A stretch of 64,000 nt of DNA from Macrobrachium rosenbergii (lineage: Eukaryota > Arthropoda > Malacostraca > Decapoda > Palaemonidae): the NCBI RefSeq assembly GCF_040412425.1, contig NC_089742.1, positions 71,919,006 to 71,983,005 on the forward strand. The letters are read 5' to 3'. This document shows positions 46,441-57,240 of the stretch, piece after piece. Under the pieces are notes generated by a model. It did not search any database, was not told the origin of the DNA, and saw only the letters and a program-made list of their open reading frames with translations. Numbering within the stretch: the stretch's first letter is position 1; each line of letters starts with the position of its first letter. A program made the position numbers and the translations under genes.

Positions 46441-48603
46441 CCCTTTCCTATCTGTTTAGTTATCACATCACTGAGGGTACATGAGCCCCAATGTGTCTGG
46501 GAGCGCTCGATAGTGCGAAAAAATAATTATTTCGAAAATTCAGCAAAAATAGAAATTTTATGCCATCAACATTCATTTTGCTGTCCTTTTCTTCCAAATG
46601 TTTATATTTTATGGTGGAATAGTCAGAATAAGAGTCCCAGCCCTCTAAATACGAAAAAATGTGAGTTATTTTACGAAAAAAAAAAAAAAATTCTTTACTT
46701 ATTCTTATATTTTCGTTCGTAACCCAAAAACTATGAAAGTCAGATGAATTAATTATTTTTTATGAGAAAGCCAACAAAATTCCCTAAATATTGACATATA
46801 AAACAATCGAAAACGAATAAGTCCAGTTGGTGAAAAAACTGATAGAAAAGAGGGTGAGAAACAGAGCGCTCTGCCCGGCCTATGGTGAGAATTATCGCTA
46901 GAAAAATTTTTTTTTGAAGAGCCCTATCTCGGTTATTTTTCATAGAAATTACTTTACTTTATAAATATACGAAAATGTGGAGGAAAAGTTGAAGAATAAA
47001 GGGAAAGTCAAGAAAAATGGTTTTGGTAACGGCAACAGTTTCATTTTGACGTTATAAATTGATCGAAAAGAAAAAAAATTTTACCGTTGTCAACATTATC
47101 GTTCGTAGCTCAAAAGCTATAACAGTTAGGCGAATGAATTATTTTTTATGAAAAAGCCAACACAATTCTCTAAATATTGACATATAAAACAATGAAAAAC
47201 GAATAAGTCCAGTTGGTGAAAAATTGATAGAAAAGAGGTAAGAAACAGAGCACTCTGCCCAGCGTATGGTGAGAATTATCGCTACAAAAAAATCTTTTTG
47301 AAGAGCCCTATCTCGGTTATTTTTCATAGAAATTACTTTGTAAATATACAAAAATGTAGAGGAAAAGTTGAAGAATAAAGGGAGAGTTAAGAAAAATGGC
47401 TTTGGTAATGGCAACAGTATCATTTTGACAATATAAGTTGATCAATGAAAAAAAAAGTTACCGTTGTCAACATTATTGTTCGTAGCTCAAAAACTATAAC
47501 AGTTAGGCGAATGAATTATTTTTAATGAGAAAGCCAAGAAAATTCTCTAAATATCGACATATAAAAGAATGAAAAACGAATAAGTCCAGTTGGTGAAAAA
47601 TTGATAGAAAATAGGGTAAGAAAGAGAGTGCGCTGCCCGGCATACGGTGAGAATTATCGCTAGAGATTTTTTTTGAAGAGCCCTAGCTCGGATATTTTTC
47701 ATAGAAATTACTTTGTAAATATACAAAAATGTAGAGGAAAGGTTGAGGAATAAAGTGAGAGTCAAGTAAAATGGCTTTGGTAACGGCAACAGTTTCATTT
47801 TGACGTTATAAGCTCTTCAAAACGAAAAAAAAGTTACCGTTGTCAACATTATCGTTCGTAGCTCAAAAGCTATAACAGTTAGGCGAATTAATTATTTTTT
47901 ATGAGAAAGCCAACAAAATTCTCTAAATATCGATACATATAATAATGAAAAATGAGATTCAGAGCCCTGCCTAAAATCCAGACGTCTCTTATGTGATGCA
48001 CTAAAGCGTTTTCCGCTAGTTTTACCGTAAAAACTTTGCGAAAGCATGTTGGTAACTGTTCTCGATTGATGTCGCTGTATGTAAACAGCCACAAGTGTTT
48101 ACCCAACCTCGTACGCATGGTCTCTGACAGAAGTGTGGCCTGCCAGGCCTGCGTGGGTGGGATCAGCTGATGTCATTGTGAGAATTTTACTACGCCATGG
48201 ATTTGCGCATGCACAGTAGAGGAACTAACAAATTTACAGAAAATATAGGGTACGAAACAGAGTGTTTCCAATAATGTAATCCTACATTTTATAAAAAAAA
48301 AATGTAAGATACAAGAGAGAAGTGTGGGTAGGATCAGCTGATTTCATTGTGAGAAATTTACTATGCCGGGGATTTGCGCATGCGCAGTATAGGAACTGCT
48401 TGCCTGGCGTATTGATGCCTGAGTTACACGGTCCAAGGTATGCTTTAGCCTATGGAAACCACCAACTGTCCGAAAATAAAAAAAATTTACCCCTACCACA
48501 CATACGAAAAATGTCGGTAAATTTTACGTAAAATTACCTCAGTCAGAAAAGAAGGGGGGTAGGGGGGTATTGCGTAATATTACGTCAATTGGACAGGAAA
48601 GTG
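46441..48603. mobile_element. TTAA-flanked element with 377-bp tandem array, family 2
   Basis: TTAA at 46437-46440 and 48604-48607 flank CCCTTTCCTATCTGTTTAG on the left and, reversed from the right, CACTTTCCTGTCCAATTGA. The 2,163-base interior has no transposase. It is not the same sequence as the 10863/23774 family but has the same plan: TTAA flanks, short CCC/CAC termini and an internal tandem array. The right third (48120-48420) holds a second, ~180-base duplication with GGATCAGCTGAT-TCATTGTGAGAA and GGATTTGCGCATGC. Confidence 0.6.
46738..47990. repeat. 377-bp tandem array inside the TTAA element
   Basis: The marker AGT(T/C)AG-GAAT(G/T)AATTA recurs at 46738, 47124, 47501 and 47878 (spacings 386, 377, 377). 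Shared blocks: GAATAAGTCCAGTTGGTGAA, GAGAATTATCGCTA, AGAGCCCTA-CTCGG, TTTTCATAGAAATTACTTT, GTTACCGTTGTCAACATTA. Minus-strand frames repeat in each unit (SMKNNRDRALQK-type) but lack any domain. Confidence 0.85.
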
Positions 48604-48637
48604 TTAACAAATTCAATCATTATTCCAGAAGTACAGT

Positions 48638-49560
48638 CTTCTTCTTTCCCACCGTTATCCCTACGTTAAGGGGTCGGTTGCCTGATGCACCTTCTCCACT
48701 GCCTTTTACCAAAAGCATCATCCTCCACCAAACCTCTTCTCTCCATATCTTCCTTCACTTTATCTCGCCATCTAATTCTCTGTCTCCCTCTCGATCTTCT
48801 TCCTCTACCAGGTTCTTCCCAAGCCCTTTTCACTCCCTCCTTGTCATCCATCCTTAACACATGCCCATACCATCTCAGTCGTGACACTCTTATCACCTCT
48901 GTTATCTTTACTAAGCCAGCTCTTCTTCTTATTTCATCATTTTCCAATCTCTCAAGCAGCGATATTCCCATAATCCATCTCAGCATTCTCATCTCTGTTC
49001 TCTCAAGCTTTACTTCCTCTCTTCTTCTTAGAGCCCATGTTTCTGATCCATACAGTAACACTGGTCTTATCACTGTGCTATAGATCTTGACTTTTAGCTT
49101 GATTGGTATTTTCTTATCGCATACAACTCCAGCTACATCCCTCCAGTTCCCCCACGCCGCTTTTATCCTACTGCCCACTTCAGCCTCACATCCTCCCTCT
49201 TGGCTTAAAGTAGATCCTAAGTATTTAAACTTTTCCACCTGTTTTACAATTGAGCCTCTTCTTTCTTGTATTACTATTCTGTCTCTATCTTCCCTACTGC
49301 TCACTAAAACCTCTGTTTTGTTTACATTCACCCTTAAGCCACCCCTCTCTAAAGAATCCTACCACTCTCCAACCCTTCTCTGTAGGTCCTCCTCATCTTC
49401 AGCAGTAATCACCAGATCATCAGTGTACAACAACTCTCACAGCACTTCATTCCTGATCACTCAACACATCCATGACCAGCACAAACAAAAATGGGCTTAA
49501 TGCTGACCCCTGGTGTAATCCAACACTAACTTCAAAGTTTTCTGTTTCCCCAACTGTTGT
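48638..49560 (-). mobile_element. 5'-truncated RTE-like LINE with 17-bp target duplication
   Basis: TATTCCAGAAGTACAGT occurs at 48621-48637 and again at 49561-49577, bracketing a 923-base insert: a textbook LINE target-site duplication. The insert is the 3' part of a LINE on the minus strand, cut at its 5' end within RT, and ends with a short GAAGAAG-type tail near 48638. Confidence 0.88.
48666..49560 (-). pseudogene. LINE reverse transcriptase C-terminal part
   Basis: From 49560 downward: FEVSVGLHQGSALSPFLFVL then VMDVLS (RT motif B region); a shift; LLYTDDLVITAEDEEDLQRR (motif C, YTDD where YADD is usual) with one TAG a little later; then a 221-codon open frame (49331-48666) MNVNKTEVLVSSREDRDR, FKYLGSTLSQEGG, IYSTVIRPVLLYGSETWALR, MRMLRWIMGISLLERL, RLRWYGHVLRMDD and RGRRSRGRQRIRW. 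This is the conserved C-terminal domain of RTE-type LINEs. Truncated and shifted, so not active, but relatively fresh. Confidence 0.85.
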
Positions 49561-49577
49561 TATTCCAGAAGTACAGT

Positions 49578-50078
49578 ACTGTAATGTAATAACACAACTA
49601 AGATGACTATAAGCTAGACCAATGAATATACTACCTATGATTTGTGACATTAACTCAAACACGCATAAAATAATGCATAACAAGATTACATCAAACTTAT
49701 TGTGATGGGGTTTACCAACAAAAAGTAAAATACAGAAACTTACTTTGTAAAAATTTACAGCTGCAAAAGTTTGTACCAAGTTCTAATACGGTAAGCAATA
49801 TGTGTACTGTGAACAATATGTGGAATAACAACAAATAGTGCTCTTGGAAGTGGAAAAAAATTAAAAATTCAAATATTTAAAAAAATTAAAATTAAAAAGT
49901 ATAATCAACCACATCTGTACAAGACACTTGAATTATAACCTCATAATAGTATCCACAATAATTTAATTCTTTTTAATTAATAAACATAAGAGAAAAAAGA
50001 AAGACTTAGTTTAAAAATGCTACAACATGAGAACACTGCTTGCTACACATATAATCAACCTAAAATAGGCAATCATAC
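49578..50078 (-). other. Start of the 27.4-kb intron, unique sequence
   Basis: Between the LINE target duplication and the donor of exon 50234-50079 (GTATGA). AT-rich, no repeat recognised. Confidence 0.55.
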
Positions 50079-50234
50079 CTTTTTGACCTCAGGGTCATCA
50101 AGCATAATGCCTCTAATGTGGCGAATACGTTCAGGGTCATTTCTTCTCCAAATAGGTTCATGAGTATTTTGTCCATCCCCATGTTTAAGGGGTTCAATAT
50201 CTTCTGAATCAAGGCGATAGTACATGCACAGTAC
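50079..50234 (-). CDS. C2H2 zinc-finger gene, linker exon before the giant intron
   Basis: 156 bases, 52 complete codons, acceptor GATTTCAG and donor GTATGA. It encodes VLCMYYRLDSEDIEPLKHGD then EPIWRRNDPERIRHIRGIML and DDPEVKK. There is no finger; it is a charged, probably folded linker that I do not recognise. Phase 0 on both sides, joining exon 50745-50488 (TTC AGG | GTA CTG) and exon 22702-22572. Confidence 0.8.
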
Positions 50235-50487
50235 CTGAAATCATCCAAGATTCAGCATGACATGATCTAAATTCTACTATCAGCGACAATTATTATCAAA
50301 TTATTCTCATGAAGGCCTTCAAATACTGTGCCTCACTGCTTCATTACACCTAATACAAAATTTCCAAAAGAAGCTTTAAAGACTGGGAATTATTCATATT
50401 TGAGTATATATTATTGATGTCATAAATCACCGTAATCCTACTGAGGACAACAACCTTACAACAACAACTATCAGAATAATTACTGAC

Positions 50488-50745
50488 CCTGAAAGGCTGA
50501 CTGGGATGTTTAGCTGCAAAATGCGCATCAAAGCTGGCCCTTACAGATGACCTAACACTGCAGTAACCACATTTATACTGACTCTTAATGGAATGCTTGA
50601 AACTAGTGTGGTTAACCATGTCCTGCTGAGTGACTGAACTGAATTTACAAAGTCCACACTGCCATTGAGGTGGGTCAGCAGGCAATGGAGGTGGAGGTGG
50701 AGGTGGAGGTGGGGGTGCTGGTGTAAGACCAGAGGTGTCTTGTTG
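50488..50745 (-). CDS. C2H2 zinc-finger gene, two-finger exon with polyproline
   Basis: 258 bases, 86 codons, phase 0 at both ends; acceptor TTCTTTTAG, donor GTCAGT. It encodes QQDTSGLTPA, a run of nine prolines, LPADPPQ, then fingers WQCGLCKFSSVTQQDMVNH (ending TSFKH) and YKCGYCSVRSSVRASFDAH (ending FAAKH). The proline run comes from a CCACCT-type microsatellite (50688-50715), which may vary in length between individuals. Confidence 0.88.
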
Positions 50746-50870
50746 CTAAAAGAAATGAGAGAGAGTTATTATCACAGTGTGCTATCCATCTAAACAAATC
50801 TAGAAAAAATCAAATCAAACTACAAAGTTACAACATAAAAATACAATAAGGAAGCTTTCTTGGTGTATAC

Positions 50871-51021
50871 CTCTGCAGATTGATCTTCTACTCTCTTTGC
50901 AACATCTGGGTCCTGGGGTTCACGGATGACAAAATCAAAAGGTTTCTTCCCATGATGTTTTTCTTTCATGTGCCTCTCTACTATATTTCGACGAGCAGAT
51001 ATATACGGGCACCACCCACAC
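50871..51021 (-). CDS. C2H2 zinc-finger gene, finger exon
   Basis: 151 bases; acceptor ATATTAG, donor GTATAC. Its first base completes an Arg codon, then CGWCPYISARRNIVERHMKE with KHH, a C-x2-C-x12-H-x4-H type finger, then KKPFDFVIREPQDPDVAKRV and EDQSAE. Splitting the Arg codon right before the first Cys is the same arrangement as at exon 19399-19264. Confidence 0.88.
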
Positions 51022-51163
51022 CTAATATTATAAAGCAAGAAAATAATCTATTTTAAAATTTCAAAATAAGAGGAAAATTAAAATTCAAGTATTGAAGAAC
51101 AGCTAACTTAACTAGCACCAAAACTGCATAAGATAGTGGTTTCACTAATTGTATAAATCTTAC

Positions 51164-52196
51164 CTATACAGACGATCCCCATGAAGTTTAAAGTGTGCCG
51201 TCATCTTCTCCACAGTTATGGTTAAATCAATGCAATGAGGACAAGGAAAAGTGGTCATGTCTGCATGTAGGGAACGAATATGATACTTGAGCATCATGTC
51301 ATCACAAGACACATAATTGCAGTTTTCAACACCACAAGAGTGAAGTCTCTCTTCAGGAACATGCTTTGGTAGCTTTTCTAATTCATCAGGAGGTATTGGA
51401 TTTTTAGTTCGTAAATCATCTTCTTTTTTCTTTTTGTTTTCAAAACTGCTTCCAGCTAAATTCATCATCTTGTCAAACATCAACTCTTTTCGCTCTAAGC
51501 ATGGGACAGGATTAATTGGCTGTTTAGAAGGAATTGGACTAGACAATGACCCTGATATATACAGCTTTTCTGGAATACCATCAGGATACTTCTCATGAAG
51601 GTGCAAATGCTTGATTATATTCAGACGAACTTTGGTTGTAAACTGACAATGATAACACTTAAGGTCATGATAAGAAACATGAGGCTTAGGAATGCGAGGA
51701 ATATCTTCATATGAATATACATATTTCCTTCTCTTTGCTACCCTTATTGGTAGTACAGCATCTTTAGGATAAACAACAAATTCCTGAGTTTCAGGATCTT
51801 TGTTTTTTGGATCCTTTATCAAATGCTTGAATCCTGAACAGTGATGAATTTGTTTCATGTGATTTTTAAAATAATGAGCCATTGTTGCCCGATAATCACA
51901 GCCTGTTACACCACAACAATATCTCTTAGGGCCATGGACACGCAGATGATCAAAAAGCGTGCTCAAATGCCGACACTGTTTCCCACAATGATAACACTTA
52001 GTGGTAGAATCCAGAGTCAAGTCACATACTTGTAAATGCTCCCTAAGTTCCACTTGAGTGAGACTTGTGTACTTGCAACCATCATTTCCACAACGATAAA
52101 GTGCATGGCCACTTAAACCAGTTTTTTCCGCAGGCTGCCCTGAACTATCTTCATTTATACTGTTTGTAGCTTTACTGGTATTACTATCAGAATCTC
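51164..52196 (-). CDS. C2H2 zinc-finger gene, large six-finger exon
   Basis: 1,033 bases, acceptor TATTTTCAG, donor GTAAGA, 343 full codons plus split codons at both ends. It begins GDSDSNTSKATNSINEDSSG (acidic/polar), then fingers RCGNDGCKYTSLTQVELREH (C2HC), CYHCGKQCRHLSTLFDHLRV, CCGVTGCDYRATMAHYFKNH, then a basic segment RVAKRRKYVYSYEDIP (possible nuclear signal), CYHCQFTTKVRLNIIKHLHL, a ~85-residue charged linker, SCGVENCNYVSCDDMMLKYH and CPHCIDLTITVEKMTAHFKL. Mixed C-x2-C and C-x4-C fingers with long linkers suggest a nuclear DNA- or protein-binding factor. It matches no gene I can name. The true start lies in an exon further upstream. Confidence 0.9.
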
Positions 52197-52599
52197 CTGA
52201 AAATAATAGTTTAAGATATATATTACTAACCTCTTTACATATACTGTATAAGCTGGTGTAATATTATTAAGACACTAATTAAAATAAAAGCAAAAAGGTT
52301 CAACAGGTAAAGTACTATAAGAATCCTACTATTCCTGGAAAAGTATATGAATACTAACCTAAACGGACTCTACTGATCACATTTACCATACATATGTAAA
52401 AACAGCTGTCCAAAACAAAACTATACTTCTAAATTTCATAATTTTTTCAAGTTGGCCACTAAAAACTTGAATTTGCTGTTCCATCACTCCATTCACAAGT
52501 TCTGATCTGAAGGTTTTAAATGAGAAACATCCAAAAATATCTTGCAATAATAAAATCACACACGTCACCCTTATAATTCACAACTTACTTCAGCGTTTC
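52197..52599 (-). other. Upstream intron, nothing recognised
   Basis: AT-rich sequence upstream of the large zinc-finger exon. No further exon could be supported between here and the window end. Confidence 0.5.
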
Positions 52600-53520
52600 C
52601 AGGTACAGAGCTACATTTACCGGATTTTCTTGTTCACCTCCATCTATGAACTTTCTCCATGATCTTGGAATCTTACAGCTTCTCTATCTATTATTTTACT
52701 AATCAACTGCTCCTCTTTCTTTTTCATTAAGTTACCAAACTATTTCTGCCTGCTGGCCAGCCTGTGAACACCATATTTCTCTGCTACTTCCTCATTTTTC
52801 ATACAATTTCTCAATACACTTGAACCAAGATCTCAGCATTTTGTAGCGACATTTCTCAGCATTTTGTAGATATACAATTCAACCATTCATGCTTTCAATA
52901 CAAAGAGAAACCTGCTTCATAAACTTGGCTTAGTTTGACACCAAAATACTTTTACATATAGACCAGAATTATCTTTCTATCTTATCCAGGCAGCTGCTAC
53001 TCAATTGTCAACTCATAATTCTGGAATCAAATTCTAGTATGTCAATATGGTTTAATAATAATAATAATAATAAAAAAAGGTCTCAGTAAGAGAGATCTGC
53101 TTTCAATATGTCTTTCACAACTAACAGTACAGTAACAAGGGTTTATCTAAGCATCCCTTTGGCCACCAGTTGTAATAACTTGTTCTTTACTAAGCATCAC
53201 TTCCCTTCAGTCTCTCCCAATATACCTATCAAACTTTATCTTAACCTAATTTTTCTTATCACTACATATTAATTTATAAAAATCATGTAAACATTTCTGA
53301 GACAGCTTCCTCTGGCTGCATTAACACATAGTTCTCTGCATACAGTAGCTCTAAAGGCACCCTTCTGCAATCCTCTGTGGTTTCCTCTATAGTTATAATT
53401 CAGTCTCAGTAGTGCTACTGTTTGCTAGTGGACATCATGTCTCAAATAATCCTGACTAACCTGCCACTATCCTCACTCTCAATTTATTTTCTAGAGAAAG
53501 GGAAAAAATTTAATGGAAAC
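52600..53520 (-). pseudogene. Heavily decayed LINE reverse transcriptase remnant
   Basis: Near 53380-53290 the minus strand reads CRRVPLELLYAENYVLMQPE then EAVSEMF. This parallels the RT motif C block of RTE-type LINEs (LPxELLYADDLVLMAESEEE), with YADD changed to YAEN. No other domain is readable. A (TAA)n tract at about 53055-53073 follows in element orientation. Weakly supported. Confidence 0.4.
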
Positions 53521-54625
53521 ATGTACACATCTGCATATTCACAACATTCATCTTATTTTTATAACAAAGCAGACAGGGTTTGCCTGACAACAACCACCTT
53601 CTTATACAGTATTCTGTTTTTTAGACAGGACAAAAAATCAAAATTTTTCACTACAACTGATTTTCTCACACACAGACCCAAATACTTTATGTCAACTTTC
53701 TCTACAGTACCAGTTATCTCAATTTATGTCCTTAAATAAAGTCTCCCTTCCCACCTTTGAGTATGCATCTGAGCCTCTGACCAGCCTTAGTGTAAAAACA
53801 TCTTTGCACAGTCTATACCAGTTGCAGTTTGGAGGGATAGGGAGAAGGGACAATTATTATTATATAAAGTAAAATGGGTTTGTTTAAAAAACTAGATTTA
53901 TTTCATCTTACCCCAATACTTTATGCTAGCACAAGTAACTACTCAGGTGGGAGACCATATTACCCAAAAATTAATAAAGATTCTGAACCTGTAAAGGTGT
54001 GGACCCAAGGATCCTGCTGAATATATAGGAATGTACAAACCAGGCTTCTTGAGGCTAACAGGGGGCCAGGATTTGGACAGGATCATTTTAGTAAAGCTAG
54101 GGGCTGTACTTCAATTCACCATAAAGCACAGGACTCTCAGAAAATGCATGTCTTTCTTATAGGGCATAGTAGCAGATAACCTTGGATATTTACAAGAAAA
54201 AAAAAAGTCAGAAGTTGCTTTATGAGGGTGAAGGAGATGATAAATGTACCTCCTCCCCTGGCTTCTGGTCTAGACAGAACTTGACCTTCTGTCACCATAG
54301 AGACTGAAAGTGTCTCCTAAAATATATGTCCTTGAGTAGAACATGACAAACATAAAAGTTTCCATGTGATCACATTATAAGAACAGAATTTAATCAGTTT
54401 TACTTTTAAAAGATATTAAAATTACTATAGCCCTGACAAACTTTCAATTTGGATGCTTGGCACTTAGAAGTGAACAAATAAATAAACAGGATACTAGGAT
54501 ACTATTCTTGACCTAAAGGCACATAGGTCCCTCTTCACTAAAGGAGGTTTCTCAGATGTTTCTCTTGTATGAACTGATGTGGGAGCAGGAGACTGAGGAG
54601 GAAAAGGCGATCAAGGGGGAGACGG
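53521..54625. other. Nothing recognised
   Basis: No ORF, exon or terminus with support. Unique-looking AT-rich sequence. Confidence 0.4.
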
Positions 54626-54859
54626 TCAAGAAGAAGGGCTTAATATGGCTTCACTGGATGACATATCCTTCTTCTGCTTCCTTCTTTTCTCATACAGGTC
54701 CCATTGAGGAAAAAGGCACCTCTCATACACAGAGTCACTCAAACACTCGTTTCCCCTACAGGAAATGCAGGGCTTGTCCTTCCTGCAAACTGATGAAGCT
54801 CGGGTTTTGCCACCATTCTTAAAAAGAACAAAGGAGGATCTAGCACGTGACACACTCAC
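54626..54859 (-). pseudogene. Cys-rich gag-like fragment
   Basis: 77-codon minus-strand frame. MSVSRARSSFVLFKNGGKTR is followed by CRKDKPCISCRGNEC, then YERCLFPQWDLYEKRRKQKK. The pattern C-x2-CRG-x2-C ... C ... W-x-x-Y-x-KRRK resembles the Cys-rich N-terminal part of the gag-like proteins at 62246 and 25979 but is a different family. It could also be chance; only one domain is visible. Confidence 0.35.
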
Positions 54860-55205
54860 TACTCTGAATTCTAATCAATTAGCTGCAGGGCTGCAAAAAC
54901 CCCAGTAACACACTATCAGTAGTACAGTAATACTTCTGTTTCAATTACCTTGTCACACCATTCAACATTCACCACATAAAGTTCGAGTAAAGGACACCAG
55001 AGCCTATGTATCATGCACTCCATACATTATATATGAAAACAATCAAGGCCAGATTCACAATGGCGTATGCAAGTCAAGAAGGTGTGGCCATATTGCCCAA
55101 GGCCTACCTGCATATTTCTTTGGTTTTCTCAGTCAGACATGGCTATCTGGCCATATGCCCAAAGGATAACTACATATGGGAAGCGAGGTGTGTGTGTGTG
55201 TGTTT

Positions 55206-55248
<43 letters not shown>
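54860..55248. other. Nothing recognised, ends in (TA)n
   Basis: No supported gene. (GT)n at 55190-55203 and (TA)n at 55208-55248 lead into a MITE. Confidence 0.45.
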
Positions 55249-55251
<3 letters not shown>

Positions 55252-55545
55252 GCAGTCCTCAGTTATCGGCAGGGGTTCCGTTCTGGGGTGTGTGATAACC
55301 AAAAATCGCCGCTAACCGAAAACCTGCGATTTCCGGCACCTTTTCGGCGATTTTTGGGCATATCGGCGCCGAAAAGTGCCAATTTTCCGTTATCAGCGCC
55401 TCTGTTAAGTATGCATTGGCGCCAATACCCAATTATCGGTGCCGATAAGCGGGAATCGGCGCCGAAAACTGCAGATTTTCGTCGCTAGACAAGCACCATA
55501 AAACCGGTTCATCATTAACCGAGCCCACCGTTAACCGGGGACTGC

Positions 55546-55548
<3 letters not shown>
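55249..55548. mobile_element. CAGG-ended MITE, subtype II (second copy)
   Basis: Left CAGGCAGTCCTCAGTTATCG; right end reversed CAGGCAGTCCCCGGTTAACG; (TA)n on both sides. The interior has the same GATAACCAAAAATCGC, GCTAACCGAAAA and repeated TCGGCGCCGA motifs as 938-1242. No ORF. Confidence 0.8.
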
Positions 55549-55585
<37 letters not shown>

Positions 55586-55600
55586 ATTATTATATAGATG
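55549..55600. repeat. (TA)n and (TTA)n microsatellites
   Basis: TA repeats to about 55580, then TTATTATTATTAT to 55594. In minus orientation the latter lies at the 3' end of the adjacent LINE and may be its tail. Confidence 0.85.
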
Positions 55601-56510
55601 ACCCCTTATTCATGACCCCTATTCACATGGAACAAGCTCACAGGGGCCACTGACTTGAAATTCAAGCTTCCAAAGAAAGAATATGATGTTCATTGAAAGT
55701 AGTAACAGAAGGTAATGAAAATTACAGAAAGAGATCAGTTATTAGAAAAACAGATAAATTAACAAACTAATAAATAAATTAAAAATTTGAGTTAAAGTAT
55801 TACATACAAGTTGAATTTTACTGTATTAGGGTAGTAATGCATTGCATCTTCACTTGAACTTCTGAAGTCCCAGTTGCACGACATCCTCTGGGAGGCTGTT
55901 CCAAAGTCCATTGGTGTGAGGAATACACGACCTCTGAAACTGAGAAGTTCGACAGCGAGGCACATTTACTGCACATTGGTGCTGCTGTTCAGCGAATCTG
56001 ACTGCTCTTGGCAGATAAAAGGGATCAGGGATCAATTGTGAATGTGTAAGATCTCTGTTGAAATACAACTTAAAAAGTGACAAACAAGAGACCATCCATC
56101 GATGGTCCAAGTCATAACTACCATTAGGAAACAGAAACTTACCACTACGAACCAATTTAACAAAAAGATAAATCTCTGGCAGAAGCAAACATCCACACTG
56201 GAGAACAGTATTCTAGTAAAGGAGTATTCTAGTAAAGGGAGTACAAATTACCTAAAACAGTTCGCAGTGATTTTATCAATTATAAATGTATGAGGCCTAA
56301 AGAACAATATCTAACTTTCATGCGGCATTTGTTGAAACTTTCACTAGGTGTTTCTCAAAAGTTAGATGTGAGTCAAAAGTTACAACTAGAATAGTTAAAG
56401 CTTCAGACTCGTTCAGTAAAGTTCCATCCACCTGAAGGGGAGGATGGGGTGGGAAATCTGTACAAGATCTGCTAATCAACAGTGTCGTTTTACTGGAGTT
56501 CAAATACTGA
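55601..56510 (-). pseudogene. Jockey-like LINE, 3' end only
   Basis: The minus strand carries MNSSKTTLLISRSCTDFP, LVVTFDSHLTFEKHLVKVS (56503-56318), then GKFLFPNGSYDLDHRWM, CRTSQFQRSCIPHTNGLWNS and LPEDVVQLGLQKFK (to about 55853). It is the same family as 28690-30360, whose corresponding text is RLNSSKTKTLL...CQTSQFQRYFIPQ. The 3' UTR matches 30361-30545. 5'-truncated, as most LINE copies are, with frameshifts. Confidence 0.8.
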
Positions 56511-56740
56511 TTACGCAGCTTTTATCGGTGATTCATTTTAGCATGATACCTCTCAAAGTATGGAGTAAACTAATGTCACTTTCATTATTCAGTATGAAAA
56601 TTTTTATTATAACCTTTGCTCTTGGCTAAAAATTTCATCTGGAAAACCTCACAAAAAAATTAAAAATTAAGACTTGGCATTCCATGAAAAATGTGAATTT
56701 ATTACAATGTCTTTCATTTGCAAGTTTTAATGCGTTTTCT
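56511..56740 (-). mobile_element. Probable 3' part of an internally deleted piggyBac-like element
   Basis: AT-rich non-coding sequence between the LINE and the acidic ORF. It follows that ORF's TAA (56743-56741). No terminal CCC/TTAA was found at its low end, which may have been removed by the LINE insertion. Confidence 0.25.
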
Positions 56741-57064
56741 TTAGTTACTGATATTACCTCTGGTGCATGACACATCTGCTCCCTCCTCTGTCATTTCCTC
56801 TGATCCATAATCATTTCTGATAAAACCTGAAGTCAAACAATTATCTATGGTAGGTTTGTTTATAACTATGATATAATAAACATATTCACTATTGTCACTA
56901 TCAGAACTAACTGATAGTTCAGGTCTACTACTATCACTGTCATTTCCAAATAAAAGCCTCTGTACTACTTCATCATCAAGAAAGGTTTTCTCCCTCTGTA
57001 GCATTTTGATGATTACTGAAGGTCTAGCCTTTGTCCTGAGATTATCCTGTAAGTCGCAAACCAA
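56741..57064 (-). pseudogene. Acidic ORF, possible piggyBac transposase N-terminus
   Basis: 107 codons, with no ATG at the nominal start (TTG; the first ATG is about 21 codons in). It reads VIIKMLQREKTFLDDEVVQR, LLFGNDSDSSRPELSVSSDS and DNSEY, then a poorly conserved tail. An acidic, Ser-rich N-terminal segment beginning with DDEVxRxL is common in piggyBac-type transposases, and the element end 170 bases upstream supports this. The DDD catalytic domain is absent. Confidence 0.35.
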
Positions 57065-57240
57065 ATGTATCCATTTGTCACTAGAATATAGACAAAAGCT
57101 TCTTAAAATGATGAGGGAAACATGTTATCTATTATGAGCTGCCCAACTAGAAACAAAAGAATGATGACTGAGATGATCAGTCCCACACCATGGACAAGAT
57201 CTTTTGATGACAGATCAGTCCCATGAAGCAAAAGGGTTAA
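57065..57240 (-). mobile_element. piggyBac-type 5' end with TTAA
   Basis: Read on the minus strand: TTAA (57240-57237), then CCCTTTTGCTTCATGGGACT, then GATCTGTCATCAAAAGATC and GGTGTGGGACTGATCATC, with TGGGACTGATC occurring twice. CCC directly after TTAA is the piggyBac-type terminus. It leads into the acidic ORF below 57064. Confidence 0.5.

Noticed and set aside
46749..48118. Repeated minus-strand frames (SMKNNRDRALQK type) as a possible repeat protein
   Set aside because: Frames shift between units and end at different stops; explained by the 377-bp tandem array.
48322..48531. Plus-strand frame containing GFAHAQYRNCLPGVLMPELH
   Set aside because: Lies in the duplicated right third of the TTAA element, with no homology recognised and no coding bias.
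54946..55019. Minus-strand MIHRLWCPLLELYVVNVEWCDK before a GTAATT donor as an upstream zinc-finger gene exon
   Set aside because: Ends in phase 0, but the large exon at 52196 needs an upstream exon ending one base into a codon; no domain.
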